Below the pieces are notes generated by a model. The model was not told where the DNA came from, ran no database searches, and saw nothing but the letters and a program-made list of their open reading frames with translations. 64,000 nt of DNA, from positions 32,673,150 through 32,737,149 of the forward strand of contig NC_134653.1 in the NCBI RefSeq assembly GCF_030463565.1, read 5' to 3'. The stretch is from Pelecanus crispus (lineage: Eukaryota; Chordata; Aves; Pelecaniformes; Pelecanidae). Both the position numbers and the translations under genes were made by a program. This document shows, piece after piece, positions 50,601 through 62,469 of this stretch (position 1 is its first letter; each line of letters starts with the position of its first letter).

Positions 50601-53600
50601 TGCAGAGAAGAAAAGAGTTAATTCATCAGTCTGTGGAACGCAAAGCTATCATCTCAGAGCACTACAAACGAAAACACCCAGAAGTGTACATTCTGCAGGT
50701 AGACAGTATGTTTGGAATCTGTTTTGCACCCAAGGAATTGCCTGACAGTTTATTTTTGCAGTAGGAAGCCCTCTTCTTGGGATTGCCCACAGTGCTAGAG
50801 CTGGACTGAATTAAAACCAAAGCGTAGCATATTAAAACTGAATTAAAAACTTTCACAGCGTAGCATATTCTCCAGGCAAGATTCCGCCTGGCTTATAGCC
50901 AGATAAGGGTCATTCTATATCGAAGCTGCACCAGCACCAGGTACTGGACTCAGAATACCGTTTAGTAATTTAGACCTAAAGCATCATTGCAGCAAACAGG
51001 GTCGGTGAGGTCTAACGAACAGCCACAGAAATCAGCATTTATGGGCTTAACACACAGACACGTGACTAGTGACTATCGTCTGAAGGGGGGCAGCAGGCTG
51101 CTTGCATGTATACACCCCACCGCAAATGCAGGGAAGCCCTCGTTGTTGTGGGCTACTCTGCTTTGAATTTCCTCGTGTTTGCCAGACCCGAGACTTCCCA
51201 TCTGGATAATTACCACAGATCAGCAGTAACACACAAACAAATTCACACAGATTTACTGCTCCACGATCCTTTAGTAACAAGTTCTGACGTTGTCTGTTCT
51301 GCTGTTGTCTGTCACGATCTGTGTGGGGAAGTGCTTACAGTGGAGCGTAGTCACTCTGTTGTGCTGAGGCCATGACAAGATGCTAAATGTGCTAGGAAAG
51401 ACTTTGCACTTACCTGTTAGGAGTCCATAACGCGAGCCAGGCTCTTTCCCATCACGCTAAGGATAAATCCGGCCAGTTTTACTTGGAAACCCACAAACTA
51501 CAGCAAGCAGTAACTTACCTAAGCCACCAACAAAAACACCAGAAACATTCTGCATTTCCTGCCACAGAAGTAGCCCAAACGTGACTATCAGCCTTGCTCC
51601 CTAGGCTCTACATATTTTCCTGTAGCTGCCTGGAAGTCCTTTTCCCTCTTGGGCTGTAAAAGACTGCGCAGGCTAATTGTGTTTCTGTGTATTTTTATCA
51701 CCCTTCCCCTGATGCCAGGATTCATTCCTGGCACCAGATTTTCTAGAAATCGTGAGATACTGCACATCGCCGGGTGCTCATCTCCACGGCCTCCTGCGCT
51801 ACATCGAGTCCTTCTCAGGTAAAGAAAACAACACATCAGCCACAAAGATCTCCCTGTGTGACACTGCAACTCCAGTGATGACAGCTGTTTTCAAGCCCTG
51901 TCTTTAACAGCTCAGATTTGATACACAGCCGACACAAACAGGATGTTATTTTCTGCTTGACGAGAGTCTCTGGAGAGGCAGTATTGTGCAGCAGTTATGC
52001 TCTGGATGAGATCCTGTTTTCTGCTTTTCCAATCCCAGTCTGCTGATGTCTCATCAGAGGCTCTAGCGGCAGCAGGGCTGGGGTTTTGGTTGTACCACAA
52101 CCTCACGAGGGAGCCTGCTGAAGGAACACTGTTAGCCTGGGGAGCTTGGTTTTCCCTCCCCAAGTGCTTTACCGTTTCAGACAATCTTTGTCGGTTAGTC
52201 TGAGCTGAAATAGTTTCAGTCTAGATTTCAGTCTTTTAAAAAGACGTCTGGGTTTGAAGCTTCCCTGGAGGCATCTGTGAAGCTCTTCTCCTTACCAGAA
52301 ATGCTGACATAATGTAGAGGGGAAGCTGCAAAGTTGCCTCCTTTTCTCAACACAAAAAGACACAGATGTTGTGTACGTGCAGGGCTCCTGGATTTGTCCA
52401 AGGCACGATTTCCAGCCTTTTAACACTGCCTTTATCTCAGCTTCTGTATCCTCGATACTGAGCTCCCCTTACACAGACCTTTAGGGCTCTACCCGGAAGG
52501 GCAGCTCGGAAGACCTGGTCTTCCCAGAAGGTTTGCACTGGATGAGTGAATCCCCCATCCCCTAGATGACCTTGAGTCTCTTTCTTCCAGGAGGCTGTAT
52601 TCAGCCTGCCTGTGATGAGCCGTTGATTCACCGCCCTCCCTCTAGACCCTCTCAAAACATTTCCTTGGCACCTACAGCAGGCATTTAAATCAGTGCCAGA
52701 TCTCCCAACTGGATGGGGAAGCCTGGAAATGAGGGGCCAACATGAAAAACAACAAATACATCCCAGAGCCGATTCCGGGGAATGGTTTCAGCCCCTTGAG
52801 CAGCTTGAGCACAAAGTGAAGCGTGTGGGTCCTGTGTTCTCACTGACACTGGCACAGTACAGCTAGACAGCACAACAGCCATGAACACTCTCACCTGTTA
52901 TTTTCCCCAGCAAACAGTGTCTCCCTTCTCTTGACAGATAAGAGGATCTATCGACTCCCAGTGTTCACAGAGGAATTCTGCCAAGCCTTTGTGGATGAGC
53001 TGGAGCACTTTGAGCAGTCGGACATGCCTAAAGGCAGGCCCAACACTATGAATAACTATGGGGTAGGACTGACTAGCTCTTGTGCTTCTTTAGGGGGAGT
53101 GTTCAGAGGCAGACTTTGTTTACCTCCTTGCTTCACGCTCCTTTCCTTTCCAAAATGCCTGTAGTTTGAGCACAGCGCAGTTTGAGTACAGCCCCTTTGA
53201 AGTGGAAGGGTTGAGGGAATGTGTGTTACACAGACAAAAGGACAGGGGAATGCAAGTAAAGGGGATGGGAGTTGGTATCTCAGAGCAAAGAGCACCTTGT
53301 ATTTAAGCAATACACATTTAAATCAAGGAGTCCATTTGTAAAGAACACTTAGCTTTTCATCTTAATTTGTCTTTTCCCCATCACTTTCCACCTTGATCCG
53401 CCTCCTTTTGCCTGTAGCTGGAGCCTTTGCTCTAAAGTTCTTTACCTGAGCAAGCAGCAGGTTGGGAGAGAACAAGACAGTTCTGCAGTGGCTCTGATGA
53501 AGTCAGCTGTTCCCGTCTCCTCTCTTTGAGACAGGTTTTGCTAAATGAGCTTGGGATGGATGAAACTTTCATCACACCCCTGCGTGAAAAATACCTGCAG

Positions 53601-54748
53601 CCCATAACGGCGCTGCTTTATCCCGACTTGGGAGGCGCTTGTCTGGACAGCCATAAAGCATTTGTTGTCAAGTACTCGCAACATGAAGATCTGGATTTGA
53701 GCTCTCACTATGACAATGCAGAAGTCACCCTAAACGTTTCACTGGGAAAAGACTTCACAGAAGGCAACTTGTACTTTGGGGATTTCAGCCAGGTACTGAG
53801 CATATTCCTAATCTGGACCCCGATTCTATTCCCCTCTACCCTCTTGCCACACCCCACACCCCCCCCCCCCAGTTTCAAGGCATTAACTGTATTCTAAAAC
53901 CCAATTATTCTCTTGACAGTCACACCTGTTCTGTCGCTTCCCCATTCTTTTAAATGTCTTGGTTACACAGGAGCCTTTTCTGCTACAAGCACGTTACCAA
54001 TATTCAAGCTTCAAAGACAGGACAGAGACAGCTATCGTAGTAGAAACTGGAGTGAAACAAAGCAGCCCATCTTTTCACAACTGAAATAATAGTGAGCAGG
54101 GAGGTTGAGAGAGAGAAAATTTAATTCAGATGAGACTTAAACCTAAATCTGTAGCCCCTATTTCCAGGGGACTCCTGGCAAGAGAAGGGTAAAAGCTCCC
54201 ATATGCTGGTGAAACAGTTTTTTTGATTGAAACTCTGTCTTTAAATTCCCTCTGGACCTGGCACTGCGAATGTCTTACTTGAAAACAGTTGTACTAAACT
54301 GCTGCCAAGCCACCACTGAAGTGGCTGCATTTCAGAGGTGCAGCGAGTCCTCTCCATGATGCTCACTGGGTGCTGTGGGTGAAAAGGTGACAAATAAAAG
54401 TTTCAACTATTTGAGCATTGTTCTGCTAGGGACGTTCTGGTGTAATGCTGTATCCGCCTCCCTTTGTTCCAGGATCCTACCCCCGTGCCAAAGTACATAG
54501 AGATCGAACATGTGGGAGCCCAGGGGCTGTTACACCGAGGAGGGCAGATCCACGGGGCGCTTCCCATTGCCTCTGGGGAACGCTGGAACCTCATTATTTG
54601 GATGAGATCATCTGCCATCCGCAACCAGCTCTGCCCCATGTGCAACAAGAAACCTGAGCTGGTGGAAGCAGAGGGGTTTGGAGATGGGTTCACAGAAACC
54701 CTTGAAGATGATGTGCCCGGGACTGTGAATCTCTGTTCCTTGTGGTAG
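47625..54748 (+). CDS. OGFOD2: OGFOD2, Fe(II)/2-oxoglutarate dioxygenase (7 exons)
   Basis: An OGFOD2 orthologue, a member of the prolyl/lysyl-hydroxylase-like 2-oxoglutarate oxygenases. Its substrate is not established to my knowledge. Exons: 47625-47747, 47830-47886, 50588-50698, 51719-51818, 52938-53062, 53535-53792 and 54473-54748. Phases agree and give 349 aa, against about 350 in human. The N-terminus has the [19 protein letters not shown] block and the middle has [18 protein letters not shown]. The catalytic jelly-roll has the iron-binding H230-x-D232 (SHYDNAE) and H285 (GGQIHGALP), and the 2OG-binding R295 ten residues later (ERWNL), all intact. A Cys pair (CPMC) follows near the end. 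The ATG has A at -3. Intron 2 (2.7 kb) carries a CR1 and an LTR-like remnant. In mammals OGFOD2 also sits between ABCB9 and ARL6IP4. Confidence 0.96.
48194..48798 (+). mobile_element. CR1 LINE fragment with two successive 3' ends
   Basis: A plus-strand frame of about 126 codons is open to its stop ([65 protein letters not shown]). It is followed by a CR1 tail (tgatgatcttccaatcttaacgattcctag). Then comes a spacer starting tttttactttcattaaaaaa and a second CR1-type tail ending aaacgaatctga. It is about 94 percent identical by eye to the copy at 17168-17614 over the shared part. It is inserted in OGFOD2 intron 2, sense to the gene. Confidence 0.9.
49230..50031 (-). mobile_element. Possible solo LTR-like remnant of an endogenous retrovirus
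   Basis: A block of about 800 bp in OGFOD2 intron 2 looks like an avian LTR fossil. Read on minus it could begin tgtgaccagta near 50031 and end near 49230, with a TATA-like motif and a polyadenylation signal inside. It contains short internal tandem duplications (23 bp units at 49295-49340 and 34 bp units at 49414-49481), common in LTRs. No internal coding region accompanies it, so it would be a solo copy. Orientation, family and exact ends are uncertain. Confidence 0.35.
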
Positions 54749-55165
54749 CAGACAGTAGGGCCTGATTTCTCCAGACCAAGTTGCCTAAAGCTCCTTTCCG
54801 ACCTCTCAGACTGCACTAACAAACTCTTTGATGGATGCACGAGTCATGTAAGAAGTAGCTATCGCCTTGGAAAGTGATGCAAAAACCAGTCCTGCTGGGG
54901 TTAGGGAAGCCAGCTGCTTGGACAGCTGAAAGAACTGGTACTCGGGCTTGCCAGGGCTCACGCTTGGGCTGGAGGACTGCTTGGAAGACGTAGAAAATCT
55001 TAACACTGTGATTGACTGTAAAGGCTCTGTAAATATTTTCAGGTGTACGGGGAAAACACCCGAAGCTGCTTGGCCTTTGTGAAGATCTCTGTGCCAACAG
55101 CAGCATCGCGGGTCCTGCTGTAAATGGAAAAGAACGGTACAATAAAGCCCTGCGCTTACCACTGC
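54749..55165 (+). terminator. OGFOD2: OGFOD2 3' UTR and poly(A) signal
   Basis: After the stop tag there is about 0.4 kb of UTR with a canonical aataaa at 55141-55146. Cleavage is expected about 15-25 bases later. No better signal lies nearer the stop. Confidence 0.75.
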
Positions 55166-56199
55166 TCTGCTATTTGCAGGGACTCCTGGCCTCTGCCAGG
55201 GGAAGGGGAACAGCTTTTTCTTGCTGGGTGACAGTGAAGGATCTGCTCAAAAGTGAGATACAGGTGATTCACAACAGGCTGCTGGGGATGGCGTGGAATT
55301 ATCGTCACTGTTTACCTAACCCAAGCTCAGAAAAATCCATCAGGAACAATGTAGGGAGAGCTGATCCCACAGGGTGGCTGAGAGGATCTCTGAAGGCCTC
55401 CACGAGCTCTTTTGAGCAGAAATTTCCCTTTCAAAGATAGCATGAATGTTATTAAACAAGCAGAAACGGGCTTTAGAGACAAAGCTCTGGGAGCTACCTG
55501 CAACATAGCAAAACTTTCCAGAGGAAGGCAAGGGTGTACATTTAACTCCCTTCCTTTAGTTACGTGAACAAGTGAAAACAGAAAATAACTGTCTCAACCT
55601 GGGTGCAGCAGGCAGGCCTGGGACTTCTTAATTTGGCACCAAGATCACCTGGCAGCCGATGCACCTGGAGGGTCAAGTGCTTTCCCCGTCTTGCTGCCAG
55701 CTGGCTGAAATCACAGACTCTCCCATCTACAAAACAGATTAAAGAAGCCAAATGTCTTCTGATTTGGTGGCTGCATTTGGCTCTGTGGGAAGTTAATTGT
55801 ATATATTTGATATACGTGGTACGCCACTGTAAGGGGCTTTTTTCATTCATTTATTCAACTGCAATAATTACAGTGTGTGGACTTTGCATCGTTGATAATT
55901 GTGAAAGGCTGAATGTGAGCTGGTACAGCTCGCACAAAGGGTGCTGCTTTAAGCCTTCCCAGCAGATCTGCTGTATTTTTGGCCGGGGATGCCATCAGCA
56001 CACAGTGCTGATGAGCTTTTCATTAGCTAAAACCCATTAAAATTGCATCTCAGGAAGGAAACGGGCTGTTATGTTTGCGCACGGAGCCAAAGGGCTTAGT
56101 ATCAAGAAAACCAATGGTCAAGTCTTCATTTCCTTCAGCAGAAAACGTTAGCGATTCCTAACCGCGGCTGAATTAGGCCCCCAAAAATTAAGCTAAAGA
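55166..56199. other. Short intergenic spacer OGFOD2-ARL6IP4
   Basis: About 1 kb without a recognised gene or transposon. It becomes CpG-rich only at its right end. Confidence 0.6.
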
Positions 56200-56366
56200 G
56201 CAACACCAGCGCTGGCCGGGCCCGGCGGACCCCGGAACCAAAGAGCGCGGCCCAGCTGCCGGCCGGCCCCGCGCACGGCGGCCGGAAGTGGGGGGGGAAG
56301 CGAGCGCAGGCCCGGCGGCGGGGGCCCCCCTCGGTGCCGGCGGGGCGGCGCGGGGGCCCGGCCGCG
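56200..56366 (+). promoter_or_regulatory. ARL6IP4: ARL6IP4 CpG promoter and non-coding exon 1
   Basis: A CpG island with an ETS-type site gccggaagtg at 56281-56290. A good donor, ggccgcg then gtgagtcc, places the end of a non-coding first exon at 56366. It would splice to an acceptor ending at 58188 (ttccctccag), 13 bases before the ARL6IP4 ATG. The start site is not visible but probably lies near 56290. Confidence 0.65.
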
Positions 56367-56370
56367 GTGA

Positions 56371-56440
56371 GTCCGTCCGTCTGTCCCTCCCTCCCTCCCT
56401 CTCTCCCTCCTTCCTCCCCTCCCCTCCTTCCTCCTCTCAC
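56371..56440. repeat. Polypyrimidine tract CTCCCTCC
   Basis: A nearly pure C/T stretch on plus, immediately after the inferred exon 1 donor. It is low-complexity. Confidence 0.8.
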
Positions 56441-56548
56441 CTGCGGCGGGGCCGGGCCGGAGCGGCTGACCCGGTGAGGGCCACGGGTGGGCGGGGGGCG
56501 GACGCATGCGCGCTGTGGTGGCAGCCTGGGGCGGGGGGGGGGTGGGGG

Positions 56549-56785
56549 GCTGTTAAAGAGCTGGACCCGCGGGGCCGCGCTCTTAAAGGGCCAGTGCACC
56601 GACTACTGAGCTCTTAAAGTGCCAGTGCACCTTGCGCAGGTTCTGAAAGGGTCGGCACGCCTTATGCTGAGCCCTTAAAGGGCCAGAACACCTCTTGCTG
56701 AGGTCTTAAAGGGCCAGTGCACCTCGTGTTAAGCTCTTAAAGGGCCAGCACACCTCGTGCTGAGCTCTTAAAGGGCCAGCATGCC
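56549..56785. repeat. 31 bp minisatellite in ARL6IP4 intron 1
   Basis: Seven or so consecutive units of 30-31 bp share the core cttaaagggccag followed by caccttgtgctgag-like sequence. Units start near 56579, 56610, 56640, 56671, 56702, 56733 and 56764 (the last partial). A weaker unit (gctgttaaagagctgg) precedes them at 56549. Units differ by a few bases each. No family was recognised. Confidence 0.9.
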
Positions 56786-58188
56786 ACAGGCTCCCTGTCT
56801 TGGGGTGCGAGGGAAGGGGCAGAGCAGCGGCCGGGCTCCCGGGTCCCCCCCAAGGGCCGGGCCTGGGTGAAGCTGGGTGGGCAGGAGGAGCAAGACCCCA
56901 GCTTTGGGGCACGACCAGCCTGGGGTGCTGCCGTGATGGATCTGGGGCTCGTCCCCTTCCCACGGTGTCACCCCGGACTCGCCGGGACGCTCCTGTCTGC
57001 ACCCAACTCCATGTCCGTTGACCCCGTTGCTGTGGTTGTAATAAAAGCGAGTCCTGCCGCCACGGCCACGGAGGGAGCGGATCCGAGACTCAAAAGCCGT
57101 CCCGCCAGCCAGGCCCTGGTGTGAGGGACGGCTGCTTCGATGAGGGACTCTCATCCTCAGAAACTTCCCTGCGTGTCCTTAATTGGTTTGGGTTTTGGTT
57201 TTTTTTTTTCCTGATTGAAATTTCTGTTTGGCAATCAGTCAAAGGTCTGATTCATCAGGGAGTGAATTGCCGCTTGGGAACGTCGAGGTGGTAAACATGC
57301 AATTAATTAAATGTGGTAGTTGGAAGGTGGCTGTGAGAAAGCATTTCCCAGATACTGCTCTGCCGATGGTGTCGGTTTGTTTTTTAAATTAATGAGAGTA
57401 TATATCATGCTGTCTCTGGCCTGTGGCTGCTGGCAGCCAGTTGGGCTGATGGACGGGGATGCCAGCTCAATGCATAATCTGTTTTCTAAAAGCAAATTGG
57501 AATATTAAAAATTCATTGCTCCCCTTGGCTCACGCCTGCTCTCGGCATTTTAAATAATGGGGTGATTGACTCCGTGTTTAGCTTGGAGAGGACGTTTCCT
57601 TCTGCTGACTCGCCGCAGCGTTGATCGCATCTCGCCAGTGTCCGTCTGCAGGTGCGGTGCGTCACCTGCTCCCGACAGCTCCCAGCCCCGTGGCGCGGTC
57701 ACAGCCCGTGGCTGCTGGGCATTGTCCCCGGGGCTGTGGAGCACAGCGTTGCCTGCAAACCCTGACCCCGGCAAGGATCAGCCCGAGTCCCTCTTAGTCG
57801 TTGCATCTAGGGACAAACGTGAGAAACGCGGGGAAAGCCTGGTGGAGATTTCATACCCGACCTGCTTAGAGATGGTTGTCTTGAGGTGGGCGAGGGCTGC
57901 CCAGGGATGGCAGTGCTGTCCCTGCGCAGCCCCAGCTCTCTGCTGAGGGCTTCATTTTGTGAAGTTTAGCCACAGCTGTGTGATGGGTAACCCCAACCTA
58001 CCCCTGCGCGCTGGGAGCTCAGTGAGAGCAGGCGTGAGTGTCGTCTTCAGAGGGCGATGCAGGAGCAGATCTTCCAGGGCTGGTTGGCTCAGGGTTGGGT
58101 TTAAGGATTTGGGGGCGGCTGGACGTGTGGCTGCTGAGCGAGGGCGGTCTCCCCCATGGCACTGATGTAACCCGTTTGTTCCCTCCAG
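56786..58188 (+). other. ARL6IP4: ARL6IP4 intron 1, remaining part
   Basis: GC-moderate intron without a gene. A T-run (57195-57209) is the only simple repeat noted. Confidence 0.55.
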
Positions 58189-58201
58189 GGGCTGATGCAC
58201 G

Positions 58202-61200
58202 ATGGCCCACAGCCAGTCTCGGAAGAGATCGCGAAGCAGGAGCAAAAGCAATTCTCAGAGCAGGCAGGAGAGGAAGGAGAAGAAAAAGAGGAAAAGCAGC
58301 AAGGACTCGCACCGGGGCAGCAGCTCTCCTCCAAGGAAGCGGACCTCTGGGTCTCACAGACACAAGTCGAGCTCAGCGGCAGCTAGGGAAGGTAGGGGAA
58401 AGGCCCACGATCCCACACTTCCACCACATTTTCCTGGGGCAGGTGCAGAGAGCGGGCCCAGGTGGGAGAAGAGGGTCCCTGCTTTTAGCTAAGTCGGTGT
58501 CTGTTGCATTGCTGTGCACTTTGTGCCCATTTTAGTTCCGTTCTGACAAGTGTGGAGCCCTGCAGCCCCTCCACGTGCTGGTCTGTCAGCATGGCGCTGC
58601 ACGGTGTTAAAGGTGTTGGCACAGAGGGATCTTTGCCCCAGCTTTGGGGGCTCTGCTGTTCAGGCAAGAAAGAAACCAGGCTGGGAGGGGGATGATCAGC
58701 ATCCCTGCTGCCACGAGGCCAGAGCTGCTCCACTCAACCTCTTCTTATGTATTGCAGAAAAGAAGGAAGGAAAGGACAAAAAGAAGAGGAAGACAAGTAC
58801 CTCTTCCTCTGAGACAGCATCTTCATCCAGTGGCTCTTCCTCATCTTCCTCTTCCTCCAGCTCCTCTTCTGATGACTCCAGTGACAGTGACTCCAAAACA
58901 AAGAAGAGTCGACATGGCAAAAAAAAGCGAACAAAACAGAAAGACAAAAAGAAGAAGAAGAAGAAGAGAATGAAGAAGAAATCAAAAAAGAAGTCAAAGG
59001 AAGGGGCTAAGGAGGAGAAGCCCAAGGGAGAAGCAGTGCCCGGCCCCTCACTGGAGCAGTGGCAGAAGGAGTCGCTGGTGGACTCCGGACCAGGTAACAA
59101 TGGCGTTTCTGTCCTGCTGAAGCCAGGGCACCCAAGTGTCGCGCTGGGGAAAGGCGCTCGCACGTCACCCTTCCTGGGAGCCACACAGGGTGTCTGAGGG
59201 AAGCAGGGCTGAGTACAGAGGGGAGCTCCTGACCTCCTCCCTCCTACGTACCGTGGCCACCTTTGAGCCACGCCAAGTAAATGTAAGGAGCCATGTTCAG
59301 ACAGTCATTTGTGAAGCGTTTAGATGTAGTTTATAGATGTGAGTGGGGAACAAAGGTGCCAGATGGAAGGTCACAGTCAGCCGTAACAAACTGAGAAAGC
59401 TGGTACTGGCTTGGGGACATGGAGCGGCCTTTGCGCGGTTCATCACTGAACCCCGAGTACCGCTGGGCAACCGGTGCGGCATGCGTGTCTGTTCATGTTG
59501 GGCGTGGTGCTGTGCCCCTCAGCCAGGAGCCGGCCCCACGAGCGCGGCTCTGACGAACTAATGCGTTCCAGTTTTGACAGACGAACAAAAATCCCGAATC
59601 CAGGCTATGAAGCCAATGACAAAGGAAGAATGGGATGCGAGGCAGAGTGTCATAAGGAGAGTTGTCGATCCTGAAACAGGGAGAACCAGGTATGATCCCT
59701 GGGGAAAAGGGAGGCAGGTTGTCCATCCCCATCCGTGCTGTGTGGGTTGGAGTCCTGGAGGCTGCCGGTCCACGGCACTGCAGTACCATGCATGGACCCA
59801 GGTCCCCGTCAGCAGCAAAGGCCTGAGCCCATCCCTCGCAGCTCCCCTCCTGTCAGACCTGGTGTAACTTACCCAGAAAGCAACGTGTTTGCCACCAAAT
59901 TGTCAAATTGTGCTGGGGCTCCATGCAAGGGGCCCCGGGCTGCGTCCTGACCCCGAGCTGCGTGATGCAGACAGCAGAGCAACTTGCTGGAGGCAGAAGG
60001 GTTGTTCCTTGCGCTGTGAAGGGTTCAGCTTCTTCCCATTAAATGGGACTCTGCAAGCAGGGACGGAGCGGGAACCAGAGGGGTGACTGACACCTCCTTA
60101 CCCCACTGCTTCACGCACTTGCCATCCAGCTCTGAAGCGTGCACGCACTCAGCCCCAGTTAGCACCTGGGTGCAAGTGAGGAGAGAGTGTGCGCCCCTTG
60201 GGGTTACAAACAATCAAACTGAAGTTTGTTTAGCTGCCAAATAGAAATGACCCAGTTTTTAATAAACTGCATCCTCTCAGCAAGCAGAAAACATCACGCT
60301 GAAGAGAATTGGGTATGACAAGTCCAGTCTTAAAATAGAAGGCAGCCTGCAGGGCTCAGGGAGGTGTGGAACAAAGGTCGGGGCCCCGTAAGGCATGTAA
60401 TGAAGACAATTAAATTTCTGTTCATGTTTGGAGGTGTGAGCTGCCTCCAACACTGCTTGGAATTTGCTCAGCAAGGTGCTCCCCAGTCTGGCTGCCTTTC
60501 AGGCCCAAAGTGGCTCCTGTTTCTGAATGACTCTGCAGTTTTCTGGGGCAGCCAGGACCAGACCTGAACTCTGTGAAGAAAGGAAGGGGTTTTGCAGGGG
60601 TTGGGGCTGCTGCTATTGACAGCAAAGCCTCTGCAGATGGTGGGGTGGCAGGAGCTGCTTTTATTGGGAGTGTTTGCTCCTGCCATGTGCAAGCGTGCCT
60701 GGGTGTGCACGCAGCAGCCGGTGCCCACCGCCTGGGGCAGGGACAGCTGGCCCATGCAGGGGGATGCTGATTTCTCAGGAGACCGCACCTGTCCTTGCTG
60801 CAGCATGGTGATATTAATCCCACAAGAGCAATGGAGAAGCCTGCTGTGCTATTGAAGGTTGATACGGCCAAAAAAAAAGTCACCTCATGCAACTTCAGCG
60901 GCAGGTTGTCACTGGCCTTGCCCAGAGGTGCAGCAGCCCAGCACCTGGTCCCGGGCTGTGAGGGAGCTGGTGGCTGCGTGCCTGAGCTGGGGCACAGCAG
61001 CAGCCCCTGGGGTGGGGGTGGGGTGGGGGGGTCAGCGCATTCTGCAGCTGGGAAACAGCGTGGCTGGCAGGAATTTGCCGGTAGCCCTCACGGCTCCTGG
61101 GCCTGTGCTTGTCTTCCAGGCTTATTAAGGGAGATGGAGAAGTACTAGAAGAAATCGTCAGCAAGGAGAGACACAAGGAGATTAACAAGGTAGTGGGGAC

Positions 61201-61469
61201 TTGCCACCAGCATGAGCTACTGGTGGGTGGGTGGGTGCAGCCGGGGAGCTGCTGCACCCAGAGGCGTTGTCTTGCCTCCCTGGGGACCCCACCGACTCTG
61301 CCAGGGCAAACCAAGCCCTGGCAGCTCCACAGGGACCCCCACGGGTGGGTGCTGGTGGTCATTCATCCTTGGGCAGGCAGTGCTGCAAGCACCCGTGTCT
61401 CTCCCTTTGCAGCAAGCCACCCGCGGGGACGGGCTGGCCTTCCAGGCGAGGACGGGGATGCTGCAGTGA
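58202..61469 (+). CDS. ARL6IP4: ARL6IP4 (SRp25/SR-25), nuclear SR-like protein (5 coding exons)
   Basis: An ARL6IP4 orthologue. It is a small basic nuclear-speckle and nucleolar protein that binds ARL6 and affects splicing in mammals. Coding exons: 58202-58391, 58758-59093, 59572-59689, 61120-61189 and 61413-61469, in phase, 256 aa. The N-terminus is RS-like ([16 protein letters not shown]) and basic. Exon 3 codes a serine run (about residues 80-105), an acidic SDSD stretch and long lysine tracts ([18 protein letters not shown]), typical nucleolar targeting signals. The C-terminal third is the conserved folded part: [60 protein letters not shown]. The end, ARTGMLQ, replaces the mammalian end RAGLLP. 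The ATG is in a good context (A at -3, G at +4). In mammals longer isoforms start further upstream; I see no evidence for one here. Confidence 0.94.
61004..61031 (+). other. G-quadruplex-prone G runs in ARL6IP4 intron
   Basis: Four or more runs of at least four G separated by single T (ggggtgggggtggggtgg type) lie on the coding strand about 90 bp before the acceptor of the exon at 61120. The runs meet the usual G-quadruplex pattern. Confidence 0.6.
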
Positions 61470-62400
61470 GCACACGTGCGCCAGCCATGCTGGGAGCCCG
61501 TCCTGCTGCTGGCGCCAGCCCAGGTGTGAGCCTCTGTCTCTGGACCGTGCAGACAACAGCACGTCAGGATGCTTCCCCAGGGGCAGTTGCCAGCCGCTCT
61601 GTAAGTTACTGACTGGGAAGGAGAGTGACTTTAATGGCTGTAACACACTTAGACCTGCTTGCCCCGATGCCCCTTTCAAGGCTGGAGGAGCCCAGCAGCA
61701 CGCAGGGGACAGGCGCGCTGGCGCTGAGCACCTAGAGGTGCTGCCGCCCCTCAGCTCTGGGCTTTGGTGGGCAGGAGCCAACGCTGCAGCCAGGACAGGG
61801 TATGTGCTAGGGCTGCCAAATACACAGCTGGCTGCTGCTTCTTCCCTTCAGGAGCTGCTTTTGGCCCCTTCCTTGCTGGATGTGTGTGCCCTGTGCTTAC
61901 GCAGTGCTGCATGCTCATGGGCCCTTGGCACTCACCCGCCCCACTCGGAGAGGAGCGGCCGTGCCGCTGCGTGGCTCTGCTCAGGCTGCAGCTCTCCTCT
62001 GGGCTTTCAATTGCCACTCTGTGCCGTGCCCCGGGGGCTTTGCTCAGCCTTTCTGCAGCTTCAGCTCATTGGGTGGTGCTGGGGGAAGCGCACTGGGGCG
62101 CGGGCAGGCGTGCTTTGCAGAGGGCTGGCTTTGCCTTGCTGTCCCTGCATGCGACTTGTGTCCCTTCCCCACAGCACAGGCCCCGGGCAGCGTTAGGGTT
62201 CTGGGCTTCTCAGGACCCGCACCCATGGCTGCTGTGAAGCAAACAGCTGGCCTTTCCCCCAGCGCAAAGTCCATAAATCTACAAACTGTAAAAAAAAGGA
62301 CAAATGGGTTAAAGGACAAATGGGTCCTGTAGGACTGATCTGCATGGAGGGTTTCCATGTTCTGTTATTCACTGTAACCCCATTAAACTGGCGCCTGCTC
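61470..62400 (+). terminator. ARL6IP4: ARL6IP4 3' region with attaaa signal
   Basis: Non-coding sequence after the ARL6IP4 stop. The variant poly(A) signal attaaa at 62382-62387 would give a 3' UTR of about 0.9 kb, long for this gene, so an earlier unrecognised site is possible. A direct duplication of aaaggacaaatgggt lies near 62297-62328. Open frames here (61231-62196) are GC-driven. Confidence 0.4.
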
Positions 62401-62443
62401 ACGTCCCTGGTTTTCCGACTTGTCTGTTTCTAGAGTCTTGGGG

Positions 62444-62464
62444 AAAAAAAAAAAAAAAAAAAAA
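62444..62464. repeat. A-run (21 A)
   Basis: A homopolymer between the inferred convergent transcript ends. It reads as a T-run downstream of the minus-strand attaaa at 62500-62495. Confidence 0.85.
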
Positions 62465-62469
62465 CAAGC

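Noticed and set aside
58696-59271. A 191-codon minus-strand open frame rich in Phe and Glu
   Set aside because: It is the antisense of the Ser/Lys low-complexity part of ARL6IP4.
61231-62196. A 321-codon plus-strand open frame in the ARL6IP4 end region
   Set aside because: Its frame differs from the real last exon, its composition is GC-driven with no domain, and it overlaps the last exon and 3' UTR.
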